A stretch of DNA of 64,000 bases, taken from assembly GCF_000473065.1 (NCBI RefSeq), contig NZ_AXAZ01000037.1, positions 1,736 to 65,735 on the forward strand, written 5' to 3'. Numbering within the stretch: position 1 is the first letter of the stretch; every line of letters starts with the position of its first letter. The position numbers and the translations under genes are program-made. The notes beneath the pieces were generated by a model, which saw only the letters and a program-made list of their open reading frames with translations, did no database searches and was not told the origin of the DNA. The DNA is from Bradyrhizobium sp. WSM1743. GTDB taxonomy: Bacteria; Pseudomonadota; Alphaproteobacteria; Rhizobiales; Xanthobacteraceae. Positions 1-8,291 of the stretch are shown in pieces.

Positions 1-58
1 CAAGTAGCTCGGTATAGAGGGCACACCGTCCTGTAGCCGAATGGGGCCTGTTTCCAGG

Positions 59-271
59 TTACTCGGAGCGAGAGGAAGGAAAGGAGATGCCGTTCCGCTC
101 GAACGCTGCGAACCACACGTCCTTGTCATCATGATCCTTTGCGTCAGCAAACATGCGAATTTGCGGCGTCGGGCTGGGATCGACCAGGAGACCGGCGCCC
201 AGCACGCGCGATGCGCTGAAACGCAGGTTCTGATGGCCTGGAATGTCGATCACTACCAGCTCGGCAATCAA
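59..271 (-). CDS. Small hypothetical protein (weak)
   Basis: A 70-residue open frame starting with TTG. The composition of its middle part looks protein-like, but I recognise no family. There is no clear ribosome binding site, and the frame could equally be the tail of a longer broken gene beginning upstream. Nothing else in the first 334 bases looks coding. Confidence 0.25.
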   Translation of the reverse strand: MIAELVVIDIPGHQNLRFSASRVLGAGLLVDPSPTPQIRMFADAKDHDDKDVWFAAFERNGISFPSSRSE

Positions 272-334
272 GTTGCGACTGAATCCGGGCGCTGCACGCA
301 GGGCGGAGGACTATAGGTATACTCGCGACTGGGA

Positions 335-925
335 TTAGAATTCCCTCGCCATTGCCGGGTGCGTGCGGTTCTTGACCTTAATCCAATCTTTCGAGCGTCC
401 GCCGCTGTAGCGCCGATCGCGCCGTTTCGAAACTAGCCCTTCTAGGCCCATACGGCATACCGCTCCGAAGAGATCGGGACCGATCTCGCCTGTCTCGAAT
501 GGAGCGATAAACATTCCATCCGGTCGGCCGCGCAACAGGCGCGCCAAGTTGGTTTTGCGCATCGCGAGCGACAGCGGCCGCAGATCCTCGCCGCCGAGGG
601 CTAGCACGTCGAAGGCATAGAGCTGCACCTCTTCATCGTGCTGGCGCGAGTGCAGGGCGTTGAAGTCGGAGACGCCGTCGACACCGAGAATCACGGCCTC
701 GCCGTCGACGACGAATTGCTGTTCGCGGTTCTTGAGCGCGGCCTGGACGATTCAGGGGAATCGGTTGGTCCAGTTGTGGCCGTTCCGGGTCAGCAGGCGG
801 ACCTCGCGGCCGCTGCGCTCGACGCGCAGGCGGTAGCCGTCGTACTTGATTTCATGGAGCCAGTCCGGGCCATCGGGCACGGCCTTTGCGGCTGTGGGCA
901 GGCAGAACTCGAAAGCTTTGGGCAT
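335..925 (-). pseudogene. ATP-dependent DNA ligase adenylation domain, nonsense-mutated
   Basis: Read from the ATG at 925, this is a complete stand-alone ligase adenylation domain of about 197 codons. Motif I (EIKYDGYR) carries the AMP-accepting lysine, followed by the GEAV region and the C-terminal GLVSKRRDRRY and KDWIKVKN motifs. One in-frame TGA interrupts it after NRFP. The family usually has Trp there, and the second copy at 57.3-57.9 kb has AWIV, so TGG to TGA is the simplest explanation. The downstream part could restart at the GTG at 694, but that product lacks the catalytic lysine. Such minimal ligases resemble the catalytic part of LigD used in end joining. It lies in a run of small orphan genes that partly recurs at 57.3-58.4 kb. 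Confidence 0.8.
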
Positions 926-973
926 GGCCCTCAGATAGTGCGGAATCGCTCCCGCGGGAGTCCCTATTCGCAG

Positions 974-1204
974 CTACGTCCTTCGCTTGCCGCCGCGCGT
1001 CTTCCGCAGGAATGGCTTCATGATCTCGGTCGTCGTGAAACTGGTCTCAAATCCCTTCGGCAGGATCGGCAGCTCGTCAGGTCCTGCGTTGTTGCAGACC
1101 GGGCAGGGCGCGCCCGCGCCGCCGCAGGCCTTTGGGCCGTCCCAAGGGCGGTCGGGGTGGTTTTCGCAGACCCAATGGGTGCCCTCGCACAGCTCGCATG
1201 CCAC
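974..1204 (-). CDS. Small Cys-rich (zinc-ribbon-like) protein
   Basis: A 76-residue protein starting with GTG at 1204, preceded by a GGGAGA ribosome binding site about 6 bases upstream. Three cysteine pairs are visible: CELC near residues 3-6, a later CENH, and CPVC near the middle. This suggests zinc binding, though no specific family is recognised. The C-terminus is basic. It sits directly upstream of the broken ligase on the same strand and may be co-transcribed with it. Cytoplasmic location is likely because there is no signal peptide. Confidence 0.6.
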   Translation of the reverse strand: MACELCEGTHWVCENHPDRPWDGPKACGGAGAPCPVCNNAGPDELPILPKGFETSFTTTEIMKPFLRKTRGGKRRT

Positions 1205-1244
1205 CTGCGGTTCTCCCTAATGTTGCGGTGGTTTCTCCTCGATC

Positions 1245-1607
1245 TCAGGCGATGCCGCGCAGGGGCAGGGCGAGCTGCACGTCAAAGCGCCGTGTCGCGT
1301 TGGCGTTGATGAAGTCCTGCAGCGCAGGCGTGATCTCGGCGCCCCTGTTGGCGGTGCGTTCGGCCAGTGCGTCAGCGATATCGGAGGTCGCATCGCGCGA
1401 CCAGCCCTCGACCGGATTGAAGCACACGATCCGGACCGGGTAGGCATATTGACCGGAGAGGATGTCCTGCAGGACGGTATCGAGATCCGTGTCGGCCTCG
1501 TCGGTCTCGCGCCATGCGCAGCCGGCACGCGCGCCGAAATCCTCGAGCACCAGGTAGATGTCGCGATCGAGGCGATCGGCCGGCACGATCGAGGGCGAGG
1601 AACGCAT
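1245..1607 (-). CDS. Hypothetical protein, about 120 aa, duplicated in window
   Basis: The protein starts MRSSPSIVPADRLDRD at the ATG at 1607 and has no signal peptide or membrane segment. No function is recognised. It is supported as a real gene because a degraded homologue lies at 58.0-58.4 kb, next to the second ligase remnant. That copy shares the start (SPSIVP.DRLD.D.Y.VL), an acidic middle and a closing QLA region. The neighbourhood (ligase plus this gene) therefore recurs twice in the window. The reading frame continues upstream of 1607, but the homologous copy supports this start. Confidence 0.65.
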   Translation of the reverse strand: MRSSPSIVPADRLDRDIYLVLEDFGARAGCAWRETDEADTDLDTVLQDILSGQYAYPVRIVCFNPVEGWSRDATSDIADALAERTANRGAEITPALQDFINANATRRFDVQLALPLRGIA

Positions 1608-1716
1608 ACGCTTACTCCGAAACTGTCGCTTCGCGGAAGACCGCCCCGGCTTTAGTGGGCTGTTGGGGGTAGGGCCGGGGCCGCTCCGCCAGCTCGGCGG
1701 CGAGCCGGCGAGACTC

Positions 1717-2073
1717 TTAATCTGATGAATTGGCCTTGGTTCCCGTTGCCGTCCCAGCATAGTATCCTTCTACGTCGTCGTCCTTCGAGAATCTGGGACA
1801 GACGCAAAAGCGTCCCGGCAAGCTGCGGGTAGGACACATGACCTTTGGCGTTCCCGACGGCAGTTCGGACGCGTTCACAAGGCACTGCGATGCAGGCGCT
1901 GGATCCTGCGGCGCGCTCTTGGCGAGCATGGTGTCAGCACTGGCTAAAGCAACCAGGACAACTTGAAGGAAGAACACGCGTCTGCACGTGCCTCGCTGAG
2001 GGAAGCCCGATGCGCCTTGCTCTGCCGTATCTCGGAATCTGTCTTTGCGCCTGTCTCGCGGCATGGCTGTCAT
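1717..2073 (-). CDS. Putative small exported protein
   Basis: The open frame runs from 2073, but a GTG at 1977 gives a more sensible start. From there a short basic stretch is followed by the hydrophobic segment FFLQVVLVALASA, which resembles a signal peptide. The mature part would be about 65 residues with three or four cysteines (QCLVN, VMCPT, RFCVCP), so disulfide bonding in the periplasm is possible. No family is recognised and the true start is uncertain. It could be a decayed gene. Confidence 0.4.
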   Translation of the reverse strand: MTAMPRDRRKDRFRDTAEQGASGFPQRGTCRRVFFLQVVLVALASADTMLAKSAPQDPAPASQCLVNASELPSGTPKVMCPTRSLPGRFCVCPRFSKDDDVEGYYAGTATGTKANSSD

Positions 2074-2083
2074 TCATGTTAGT

Positions 2084-2345
2084 CTACTGACCGAGCGGGT
2101 CCGATGTCAGCAGCCGCACGAAGGTGCCACTTTCGTGCAGCTGGAGCCAGCCTCTCTCGACCGCGTATGCGAGACCAGCGCCGAATTCGCTTCCTCGGCC
2201 GCCCCAGCGTAAAAAGGAATGGCGCGTTGATCTTTTCGATGTAGATGCGCCCGTCCTGGGCCGGCTCGATGCTTGCAGCGAGCTGGACGATCTGGCGCGC
2301 GGCGATCTCAGGATCTGCGTAGGGGCGGGCCTCGACGTGCTTCAT
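2084..2345 (-). pseudogene. Small conserved hypothetical, frameshifted
   Basis: The N-terminal part MKHVEARPYADPEIAARQ through KINAPFLFTL reads in one frame. Near 2196-2206 the sense jumps by one base to another frame that gives GGRGSEFGAGL, AVERGWLQLHESG and TFVRLL before a TAG at 2084-2086. Joined, these give a protein of about 86 residues with the look of a small rhizobial orphan family (recalled, not searched). The uninterrupted original frame ends in low-complexity Arg/Ala sequence that looks like out-of-frame translation. A single-base indel, or a sequencing error, explains the pattern. Confidence 0.55.
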
Positions 2346-2956
2346 GCGTCTCCCAGGGGATCGCGAGGCCGGTTCTAGGATAATTTACGCCGCGCAGAAC
2401 GAGCTAGATGCCACTTCATGAGTTCGGTCAAACGACCGATCGAGGTCTCTCGCGCAGCCTGCTTCGCTTCAATGGCGTCGGCGGCCGAGCGGCAACAGGC
2501 CGTCAAACAGCGCAAACCCTTTTGTTTTTGTTTGTCTTTTCGATTGCTACTTGCATTCGGGACGCAGAGAATCTTTCATGCAACAAGCCGGCGGATTTCT
2601 TGTTTGACCAATCGCAATAATCGGATGTTGCGTGTCCCCGCAACCAAATTGGCAAATAACCCCAGCAATTCGTAAGGCTTGCGGGTTATTTTTGCTTTTC
2701 GAAATCCGCTTAGGTCTTGTGCTCAAATTACCCCCGCAACCAAGTACATGACGTCGTCATGGGTGCATACTTCGACCGGCCGTACATTTTTTGAAACTCA
2801 GCGGCGGAGCCGCTGCGCCGCGTGGGCCTCGGATCCGTAGAGCGGCCGAGACCACATCAGACAAGCGGCCGGAACCCACTTTCGTGCTGCGGCAAATGTG
2901 CATTGTCCTTTGCGGCCGAAACCGGGTCCGGCCATACGCGGTTGGCGCCTGGAGGG
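2346..2956. other. AT-rich intergenic stretch without recognised gene
   Basis: No convincing gene was found here. It is noticeably more AT-rich than its surroundings, with T-rich runs around 2520-2545. It holds the inverted repeat described separately and a direct repeat of CCCCGCAACCAA at 2636-2647 and 2732-2743, about 96 bases apart. Confidence 0.5.
2654..2693. terminator. Stem-loop followed by T-run
   Basis: AAATAACCC at 2654-2662 pairs with GGGTTATTT at 2683-2691. Inside, GCAA pairs with TTGC, and the right arm runs into TTTTT. On the plus strand this has the form of an intrinsic terminator. No plus-strand gene obviously ends here, so it could instead be a protein-binding or recombination site. 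Confidence 0.4.
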
Positions 2957-3865
2957 CTATGAGGTGGCAGCAGGTTCACTGACGCCTAGAAAGCTAACGA
3001 TCAGGATGGTAGCTAGACCAAGGCTCTGTTCTGCAACCGCGTTGATCAAAAGCCCGCGAAGGCCGTGCTTTATGTGCGCTGCACCTGACTGCCGTAAGGT
3101 GGGGACGACGACGAAGCGATTGAAGCCGGCAAACATGGCCATGGCGGAAAACAGTACGAGCTTTAGCAGAAGCAACTGGCCGTACGTCGTCGTGATCAGG
3201 TTGGTGAAGGAGCCCACAAGGAACCAGGAGTTGATGAGACCCGATACGACCAAGATGGCGACGGCGGCATAGCCCATCCTGGAAAAGCGCAATGCAGCTT
3301 CGCAAGCACCGCGCTCGGCTTCCTGGTTGCCGCGAAAGGACGCGACGGCGAGATCAAGCAAACCAACCAGTCCGCCAAGCCATGCGCCTGCTCCAACAAG
3401 ATGGAGAGAGTCCGCCAGGGTGTGCACTGCTCGAGCTTCGCTATCTTCGATTTGCGTGTGCCCGACGCCCGCCAAACCGCCCAGCAGAATTGCGCATATT
3501 GCGAGGAGGAGCAGCTCAAGCTTCTTCGACGAACCTCTCACGATCAACGTAAGGGTACCGATCGCCGCAATCGTCGCCCCGAGCCGCAATAATGCGACGG
3601 CTCCAAAGGACGTATCCGTCAGCACGAAGCGGACCGTTTCCCAGGTCACGCCGCCTCCAGTCATGCTGGTCGCGACGCCGATGAACCACAAAATGCCGCT
3701 GACAAGGACGAGAAGTGAAACCGACAGCGAGATTGCCAGCGCGCGGCTGCCCCCGTCGCGACTTGTCGTTGGCGGACCGGCGTAGAAGGGGAACAACACC
3801 AAGCCAAATAGTACGAGAGACGCCGCGTAGTGCACGAAGCGGACGAGGACGAGCCATAGCTCCAC
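2957..3865 (-). CDS. copD: Copper resistance protein CopD-like membrane protein
   Basis: An inner-membrane protein of 302 residues with about eight hydrophobic segments spread over its whole length. The CopD-type block DSLHLVGAGAWLGGL, with its His and the WxGG turn, lies near the middle. CopD proteins act with periplasmic CopC to bring copper into the cytoplasm or hand it to the membrane. The start at 3865 lies two bases after the CopC stop, so translation is probably coupled. Length and context fit a short CopD without fused domains. It is the last gene of the minus-strand copper module. Confidence 0.88.
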   Translation of the reverse strand: MELWLVLVRFVHYAASLVLFGLVLFPFYAGPPTTSRDGGSRALAISLSVSLLVLVSGILWFIGVATSMTGGGVTWETVRFVLTDTSFGAVALLRLGATIAAIGTLTLIVRGSSKKLELLLLAICAILLGGLAGVGHTQIEDSEARAVHTLADSLHLVGAGAWLGGLVGLLDLAVASFRGNQEAERGACEAALRFSRMGYAAVAILVVSGLINSWFLVGSFTNLITTTYGQLLLLKLVLFSAMAMFAGFNRFVVVPTLRQSGAAHIKHGLRGLLINAVAEQSLGLATILIVSFLGVSEPAATS

Positions 3866-3867
3866 GG

Positions 3868-4242
3868 CTAGTTACCGATCGTGAAGGTGTATTCGCCCTT
3901 GACTCGGTGGGTGTCCTCAGAGACCGCGTGCCATATCACCCGGTACTTGCCCGCCGGTAACGGCGCATCGAGAGGCACCACAAGCTGCTTCTTGTCCTTC
4001 AGGTCGACCGCCGGGGTACCTGTAGCAATCGATTTGCCGCTCTCGTCCCGCAACTCCAGGCCTGAAAATTTGGCAATCACTCCTTCCGAGAAGTTCAGGC
4101 GGATTTCCTTGGTCGTCGGCGCGGCGCGCGCGATGCCATCCGCCGGTGGAGCAGAGGATGTGAGCTTCGGATGCGCCATTGCTTCCGTCGCAGCAAGGGC
4201 GAGGCCGATGGCCGCGCTGATGACCAAAAGTCTAGCGCGCAT
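3868..4242 (-). CDS. copC: Periplasmic copper-binding protein CopC
   Basis: A 124-residue protein with a signal peptide (about residues 1-23, ending AMA) and a mature N-terminus that begins His-Pro. In the CopC family the N-terminal His is a Cu(II) ligand. The second half of the Cu(II) site is visible as VSEDTHRVKG, giving the Asp and His ligands. Methionine-rich Cu(I) motifs are absent, so it is probably a Cu(II)-only CopC. It is followed within two bases by copD on the same strand. Family and pairing are clear; the direction of copper flow is not shown by sequence. Confidence 0.92.
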   Translation of the reverse strand: MRARLLVISAAIGLALAATEAMAHPKLTSSAPPADGIARAAPTTKEIRLNFSEGVIAKFSGLELRDESGKSIATGTPAVDLKDKKQLVVPLDAPLPAGKYRVIWHAVSEDTHRVKGEYTFTIGN

Positions 4243-4273
4243 ATTTCATTCTCCTCGCCTCTAAGCCACGTGG

Positions 4274-4567
4274 CTACCATCCCCAACTGCGGTAGTTGGG
4301 ATAGTAATAATGGTAGCGCGGCCGGTAATAGCTGTAGTCGCCACGATCCTCATGATAGTTCCCGTGCAAGTCGCGGAGCGCGCGGTGATAAGCGCGATGC
4401 TCGGCACGGCTCTCAAACCCTTCCTCGTGGGCCCGTTCATGCGCTTCCCCTAGCTGGTCATGAAATGCGCGGTGCCCATTATCCCACTCGTCATGGGCGA
4501 GCGCCGGTAGTGTGGACAGTGCCGTAAAGGCAAACGCAGTGGCCAGAAGTGCACTCTTCAGTTTCAT
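4274..4567 (-). CDS. Small periplasmic His/Tyr-rich protein
   Basis: A 97-residue protein with a clear signal peptide ending LPALA near residue 24. The mature part is rich in His, Glu and Arg in short amphipathic repeats (HDQLGEAHERAHEEG, HRAYHRALRDLH) and ends in a Tyr/Arg-rich tail with YYRPRYHYYYP. The high His content and position 31 bases upstream of copC suggest a periplasmic metal-binding or stress accessory protein, but this is inference. No named family is recognised. Confidence 0.75.
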   Translation of the reverse strand: MKLKSALLATAFAFTALSTLPALAHDEWDNGHRAFHDQLGEAHERAHEEGFESRAEHRAYHRALRDLHGNYHEDRGDYSYYRPRYHYYYPNYRSWGW

Positions 4568-4703
4568 GACCCATCTCCCGATCCTAACAGGCCGACGCTT
4601 CGAGACGCGGAGCCTGTTCCGGGAAAACTAGGCATTCTCACTTGAATGAATGCTGAACCAATCTTGACTGGACAGAGACTGGTTTTGAGAAAGCGCCCTA
4701 GCT

Positions 4704-5189
4704 CTATCGTCGACCAGTATCTGCGGATGCATAGCGACTCCGGCTCTCCGCCGCGCCATCCCGAGATGATATCGCGCTGTCCGCGCTGCGCCTGACCGTT
4801 GCCGCAAGTAGCGCATGGACAGGAAACAACGCGAAGCATGCAATTCCGATGGCGATGTGAATCCACCGGGCCGGCTCCCGCGTTGCTTCGCCCCCGTAGT
4901 AGAGCACGAGACCCGTGATGGCGAGCAAGACAAGCATGGCTAGCGTGCTGCCGCCGGTCCATCGCTTGCGCCGCCGGTGCCAGCCCGACCGCACGTGCAG
5001 CGGAAGCAGCGAACCGATTGCGATCAAAATGGCATAGGCGGAGATACCGTGGACCATCAATAGCAACCGTTCGGCTTCACCGGGCTCAGCGTCGACGACG
5101 TCGTGCAGGACGAACCAGGCGCCGCCGCTCAGCGCGACCACCGTGGCTGCGGTCCAGACGGCGCTCTTTTGAATGAAGCCGAGGCGCAT
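4704..5189 (-). CDS. Four-helix membrane protein of flavin operon
   Basis: A 161-residue protein with about four membrane segments: residues 8-28, 42-62, 82-100 and 108-128. Histidines lie at or near helix ends (VLHDV, MVHGI, PLHVRSGWH, RWIHI, FPVHALL), a spacing that could bind b-type haem. It starts three bases after the ApbE stop, so it belongs to that operon. Its likely role, by analogy with other FMN-binding/ApbE loci, is to pass electrons across the inner membrane to the flavinylated periplasmic protein. Haem binding is inferred only. The C-terminus is a charged tail without hydrophobicity. Confidence 0.72.
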   Translation of the reverse strand: MRLGFIQKSAVWTAATVVALSGGAWFVLHDVVDAEPGEAERLLLMVHGISAYAILIAIGSLLPLHVRSGWHRRRKRWTGGSTLAMLVLLAITGLVLYYGGEATREPARWIHIAIGIACFALFPVHALLAATVRRSADSAISSRDGAAESRSRYASADTGRR

Positions 5190-5192
5190 GGA

Positions 5193-6008
5193 TCAGGCCG
5201 CCACCGCCTGAAGAACACCGCCGCTGATGAAGGCCGTCGCGCCAAAGCGAGCGAAGCAGGGATGCTGCGGCTCGCCGCCCTGGACCAGAATCTTTGTCAA
5301 GGCGTCCGCGACGATGCAGCTTGCTGCGACCACCGAATAGGCTCGTCTGTCCGTTGTTGAGCCCGGCGAGTCCAACGCTCCGCGCCGGCCGACGGTGGCC
5401 GTGGAGGAGGAGGTTGCAATGGCGCCGTTGTGCAAAAATCCAGCCTGCAGCAACCCCTGGCCTGGCACGTGCACATGGATCGGCTGGTCGATCTCGCCCA
5501 TGACGCGCAGGTCTCCGCCGGCGTTGACAGTCGCGCGTCGGACGCCCGCTGCGCGAAGCGAGGTGGTGGCGCGATCGACCGCGTAGCCCTTGGCTATTCC
5601 GCCAAGATCGATCGCGACCGGTGCCGTCAAGCGCACGGATCGATCCTCCAACAGGCGGACTGCGCTGAAGTCGCCGTCACAGATATGGTCGAGATCGTTG
5701 GACGGCAGCAACCCGCGGCGCATCAGCTCGAAGCCGACCGCGCAGTCGAACAGGCCGTTGCTCGCGGCGTGAAACGCTGCTGCGTGATACAAAACTCGCG
5801 CCGTCCAGGGATGGACCGCCACGGGCCTGCGAAACGCCTCGCGGTTGATGCGTCCGATGTCGCTACCTGCATCGTGAAAGCTCATCAGGCGCTGCACCAG
5901 CGACACCGCCTCGAAGGCGCGGGCAATCGCTCGTTCAGCGTCGGCTTGCGCGACGCCGTCGACCTCGATCTCCACGATCGTGCCCAGCAGCGGACGTGCG
6001 CGCCTCAT
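5193..6008 (-). CDS. apbE: FAD:protein FMN transferase (ApbE family)
   Basis: ApbE uses FAD to attach FMN covalently to a Ser/Thr in a partner protein, with Mg2+. Family signatures are visible: RPLLGTIVEIEV at the N-terminus, the central DLGGIAKGYAVDRA, NAGGDLRV, and the C-terminal SVVAASCIVADALTK segment. The start at 6008 (MRRARPLLG) is chosen because family similarity begins there and it lies two bases after the upstream stop. The open frame extends further upstream but overlaps the preceding gene. The likely substrate is the FMN-binding protein encoded immediately upstream. No lipoprotein signal is obvious, so the place of action is uncertain. At 271 aa it is slightly short for the family. 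Confidence 0.9.
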   Translation of the reverse strand: MRRARPLLGTIVEIEVDGVAQADAERAIARAFEAVSLVQRLMSFHDAGSDIGRINREAFRRPVAVHPWTARVLYHAAAFHAASNGLFDCAVGFELMRRGLLPSNDLDHICDGDFSAVRLLEDRSVRLTAPVAIDLGGIAKGYAVDRATTSLRAAGVRRATVNAGGDLRVMGEIDQPIHVHVPGQGLLQAGFLHNGAIATSSSTATVGRRGALDSPGSTTDRRAYSVVAASCIVADALTKILVQGGEPQHPCFARFGATAFISGGVLQAVAA

Positions 6009-6010
6009 GG

Positions 6011-6466
6011 CTACTGCCCCTTCAGACTCTGGTACTGCCCGACGACACGCCTCACGCCATCGGTGATGTGCTTGCACGACAAGGTCGCGCCGCTGATGTT
6101 CTTGATATCGACATTGAGCTGCAACGGCGAACTCGCGCTCTTGCCTGTGAATTGCGAGCGCCACGAGGCCTCGCGAACCTCATAGCCATAGGACTCGTTA
6201 TACTCGAGGATCTCGATGTGCTTGACGGTGCCGCCGGCGGTGATGCCCACGGCGTATTTGATGTATTCGTGCTTGCCGAGCACGCGGTCGATCACGACGA
6301 TGCCCCCCGAGGAGGCGCGGAAGACGCCCGCCCTGCCGCCGGCGGAGAACGATGCGCCGGGAAAAATCGCCTGCATCGCCTGCTGTTCGCTCATATACAC
6401 AGTGGCGCCGGCCGGCGCGATCAGAACGATCGCCGTCGGCGCGGTGAGGAGTGGTGTCCACTTCAT
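6011..6466 (-). CDS. Periplasmic FMN-binding domain protein
   Basis: A 151-residue protein with an N-terminal signal peptide (residues 1-21, ending AGA) and one FMN-binding domain of the NqrC/RnfG type. The segment NISGATLSCKHI carries the SGATxS flavinylation motif, in which the second Thr/Ser becomes covalently linked to FMN by ApbE. GVFRASSGGIVVIDRV and GITAGGTVKHIEIL form the preceding domain core. It lies between an outer-membrane-type protein and apbE in one operon. Its likely role is a periplasmic one-electron carrier. The modified residue would be the Thr of SGAT. Confidence 0.88.
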   Translation of the reverse strand: MKWTPLLTAPTAIVLIAPAGATVYMSEQQAMQAIFPGASFSAGGRAGVFRASSGGIVVIDRVLGKHEYIKYAVGITAGGTVKHIEILEYNESYGYEVREASWRSQFTGKSASSPLQLNVDIKNISGATLSCKHITDGVRRVVGQYQSLKGQ

Positions 6467-6484
6467 GCTGCCTGCCTCAAAACC

Positions 6485-7387
6485 TTACTTCACGGCGAAC
6501 GGCACGCCGAGGCGGAACATCACCTCGTCCCGCGCGTGCTCGTCGCCGTAGATGCGACCGTGCTTCACCACCGACGCCTGGTCCTCGTTGTAGGTGATAA
6601 CCATCGGCAGTTGGTGACGCCAGGCCAGCGTCCACCAGAATTCTTTCTGGCCGTAGTGGATGACCGGGCCGGCAAAGAACGCGGAATGTTCGGGATTGTT
6701 GAACCAGTAGCCGGTGAACTCGTTGTGAATGCGGGTCTCGAAGCCGATCATCCAGTTCGGCATCACCAGATAGGACATGCCGAAGGTCACGTCGATCGGC
6801 GAAGCCCTTTCGATCGAGCCGTCGGCGTAAACTTCGCGCTCATGCTTGCCCATGATATTGATAGCGGCAATGAGGCGGTCGTCCAGGAAGTTCTTCTGCA
6901 AGATCACCCGCCATTCCAGCTCCTTCGTCTTCGGCCCGATCTCCGGCTCGATGTAGAGCGCAAGCCCGATCGGATCGGTCACGGGATTGAGAACCTGGTA
7001 GATCGCCTCGAAGGAAACCGAATCGAAGCGCGTCTTCTCGTAACGCGAGTACGGGTCGAAGGAAGCATCGAGAAACTGAGTCACGCCCGGTCCGCCCGTC
7101 GTCCCGTCGAAGCCGTTGCGGAAGGCGTTGGCATAGCTCCAGTTGAAATAGCCGGAGATCTGCAGCTGGTTGGTGAGACCGTATTCGATCTCCTCCTTGT
7201 TCTGCATGAAAAAATACTGCCCCTGCGACTGCCCGGCCTGCATGAACGATTTGTGTTCGTATTCAAACGTACCCTGCGGATGCACATCGGCGGTGTAAAT
7301 CCAGCCGAACGGTGATTCTCCTGCACGTGCCTGCCAAGCGGTCAGCATCACAGCTGCCGCGCATACCGGTCCCACCAAACGCTTCAC
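6485..7387 (-). CDS. Outer-membrane beta-barrel-like protein of flavin operon
   Basis: The GTG start at 7387 is preceded by a good GGGGAC site; an upstream ATG at 7438 is less likely. The 300-residue product has a signal peptide ending QARA near residue 22. The mature part shows alternating aromatic and polar strands (FEYEHKSFMQ, SGYFNWSYAN, MIGFETRIHNEFTGYWF, FWWTLAWRHQLP) and ends FRLGVPFAVK, as expected for a beta-barrel. It opens the four-gene minus-strand operon with the FMN-binding protein 18 bases downstream. A porin-like or substrate-binding role in extracytoplasmic electron transfer is inferred. The exact family is not certain. Confidence 0.75.
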   Translation of the reverse strand: MKRLVGPVCAAAVMLTAWQARAGESPFGWIYTADVHPQGTFEYEHKSFMQAGQSQGQYFFMQNKEEIEYGLTNQLQISGYFNWSYANAFRNGFDGTTGGPGVTQFLDASFDPYSRYEKTRFDSVSFEAIYQVLNPVTDPIGLALYIEPEIGPKTKELEWRVILQKNFLDDRLIAAINIMGKHEREVYADGSIERASPIDVTFGMSYLVMPNWMIGFETRIHNEFTGYWFNNPEHSAFFAGPVIHYGQKEFWWTLAWRHQLPMVITYNEDQASVVKHGRIYGDEHARDEVMFRLGVPFAVK

Positions 7388-7632
7388 TGCTGTCCCCTTC
7401 AAAGAAAAGCCTGAGGGCCCTCGCCTACAGTGACACACGAAAGTGTGACAATACGCCTCAGCTCAGAATTGATCTAAACGTGCCCGCCGCCTTCGCCCGC
7501 GGGATGCTCAGCGTCATTTCGCAAGGCTTCGGGAAAAATAAAGTAAGCGAGCAATGAGAACGGCTTGCTCTCTGTGCGCATTTTCCCGAGCTGTTGTTTG
7601 AACGATTCTATTTTTGACAAATTCCAATTTGC

Positions 7633-7956
7633 CTACGGCTGTTCGGTCCGGCTGGTCGTCGCTCCGTGCGAAGGATTGGATGAGATATCGTAGGTTTGGC
7701 TGAGCGCCTGCTGCTCTAAGACGCGTATCGCTCCAACGCCCGCATTGAAAAGACCTTCCTCATCCTCCAGCATGCTCTTGATTTCGGGGATCATTATCTT
7801 GGAAAGCTCTTCCTGCTTCTTCAGCGCAGATTTGTATCGTTCCATGAGAACGCCGAAGATCGCGCCCGCCATCCCAAGGATACCAGTGAGAAGCAGTTTT
7901 TCGAACGCCATCTTGAGCAGATCGAACTTCTGCGTGTCGTTCAATGTCGAAAGCAC
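7633..7956 (-). CDS. Small membrane-anchored hypothetical protein
   Basis: A 107-residue protein with one membrane segment (about residues 20-38, LLLTGILGMAGAIFGVLM). It is followed by a charged, probably coiled-coil stretch with many Lys and Glu (ERYKSALKKQEELSKIM) and a polar C-terminus. No family is recognised. It stands alone between the flavin operon and the S1/P1 nuclease. A role as a membrane-tethered adaptor is possible but unsupported. Confidence 0.55.
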   Translation of the reverse strand: MLSTLNDTQKFDLLKMAFEKLLLTGILGMAGAIFGVLMERYKSALKKQEELSKIMIPEIKSMLEDEEGLFNAGVGAIRVLEQQALSQTYDISSNPSHGATTSRTEQP

Positions 7957-8291
7957 TCCAGATCTCGGTCATGCCGTGTTCCTTCAGTTGAGCGGCGAAG
8001 AAAGTAGTGGAATTCAGCCAAGGATCAAAAGGTGTGGTGAGGGGCAATCACACTCTAGGGAAGAGCGTGACTTTTCCAGCTGCAAGACGCGCAGTTAGCC
8101 ATTGGCTGCTGGTCGGACAGAGTTGGCGCGTTCCTCCTCCAGCCGAATGTGGGCCAGTTCACACAACCGCAGGCAGAATCGTGGTTACAGTGCTTTCGGA
8201 TATAAGCCTGTGTCATCAGCGTTTCATCCGGATCGTGAAAATGGCGGGCGTACGGTCGCGGGCCCATGGCCGGAGCTCAAGGGAGATGAAC

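Noticed and set aside
5996..7315. 439-codon open frame on the plus strand
   Set aside because: Antisense to the outer-membrane-type and FMN-binding genes, which have signal peptides, motifs and operon spacing.
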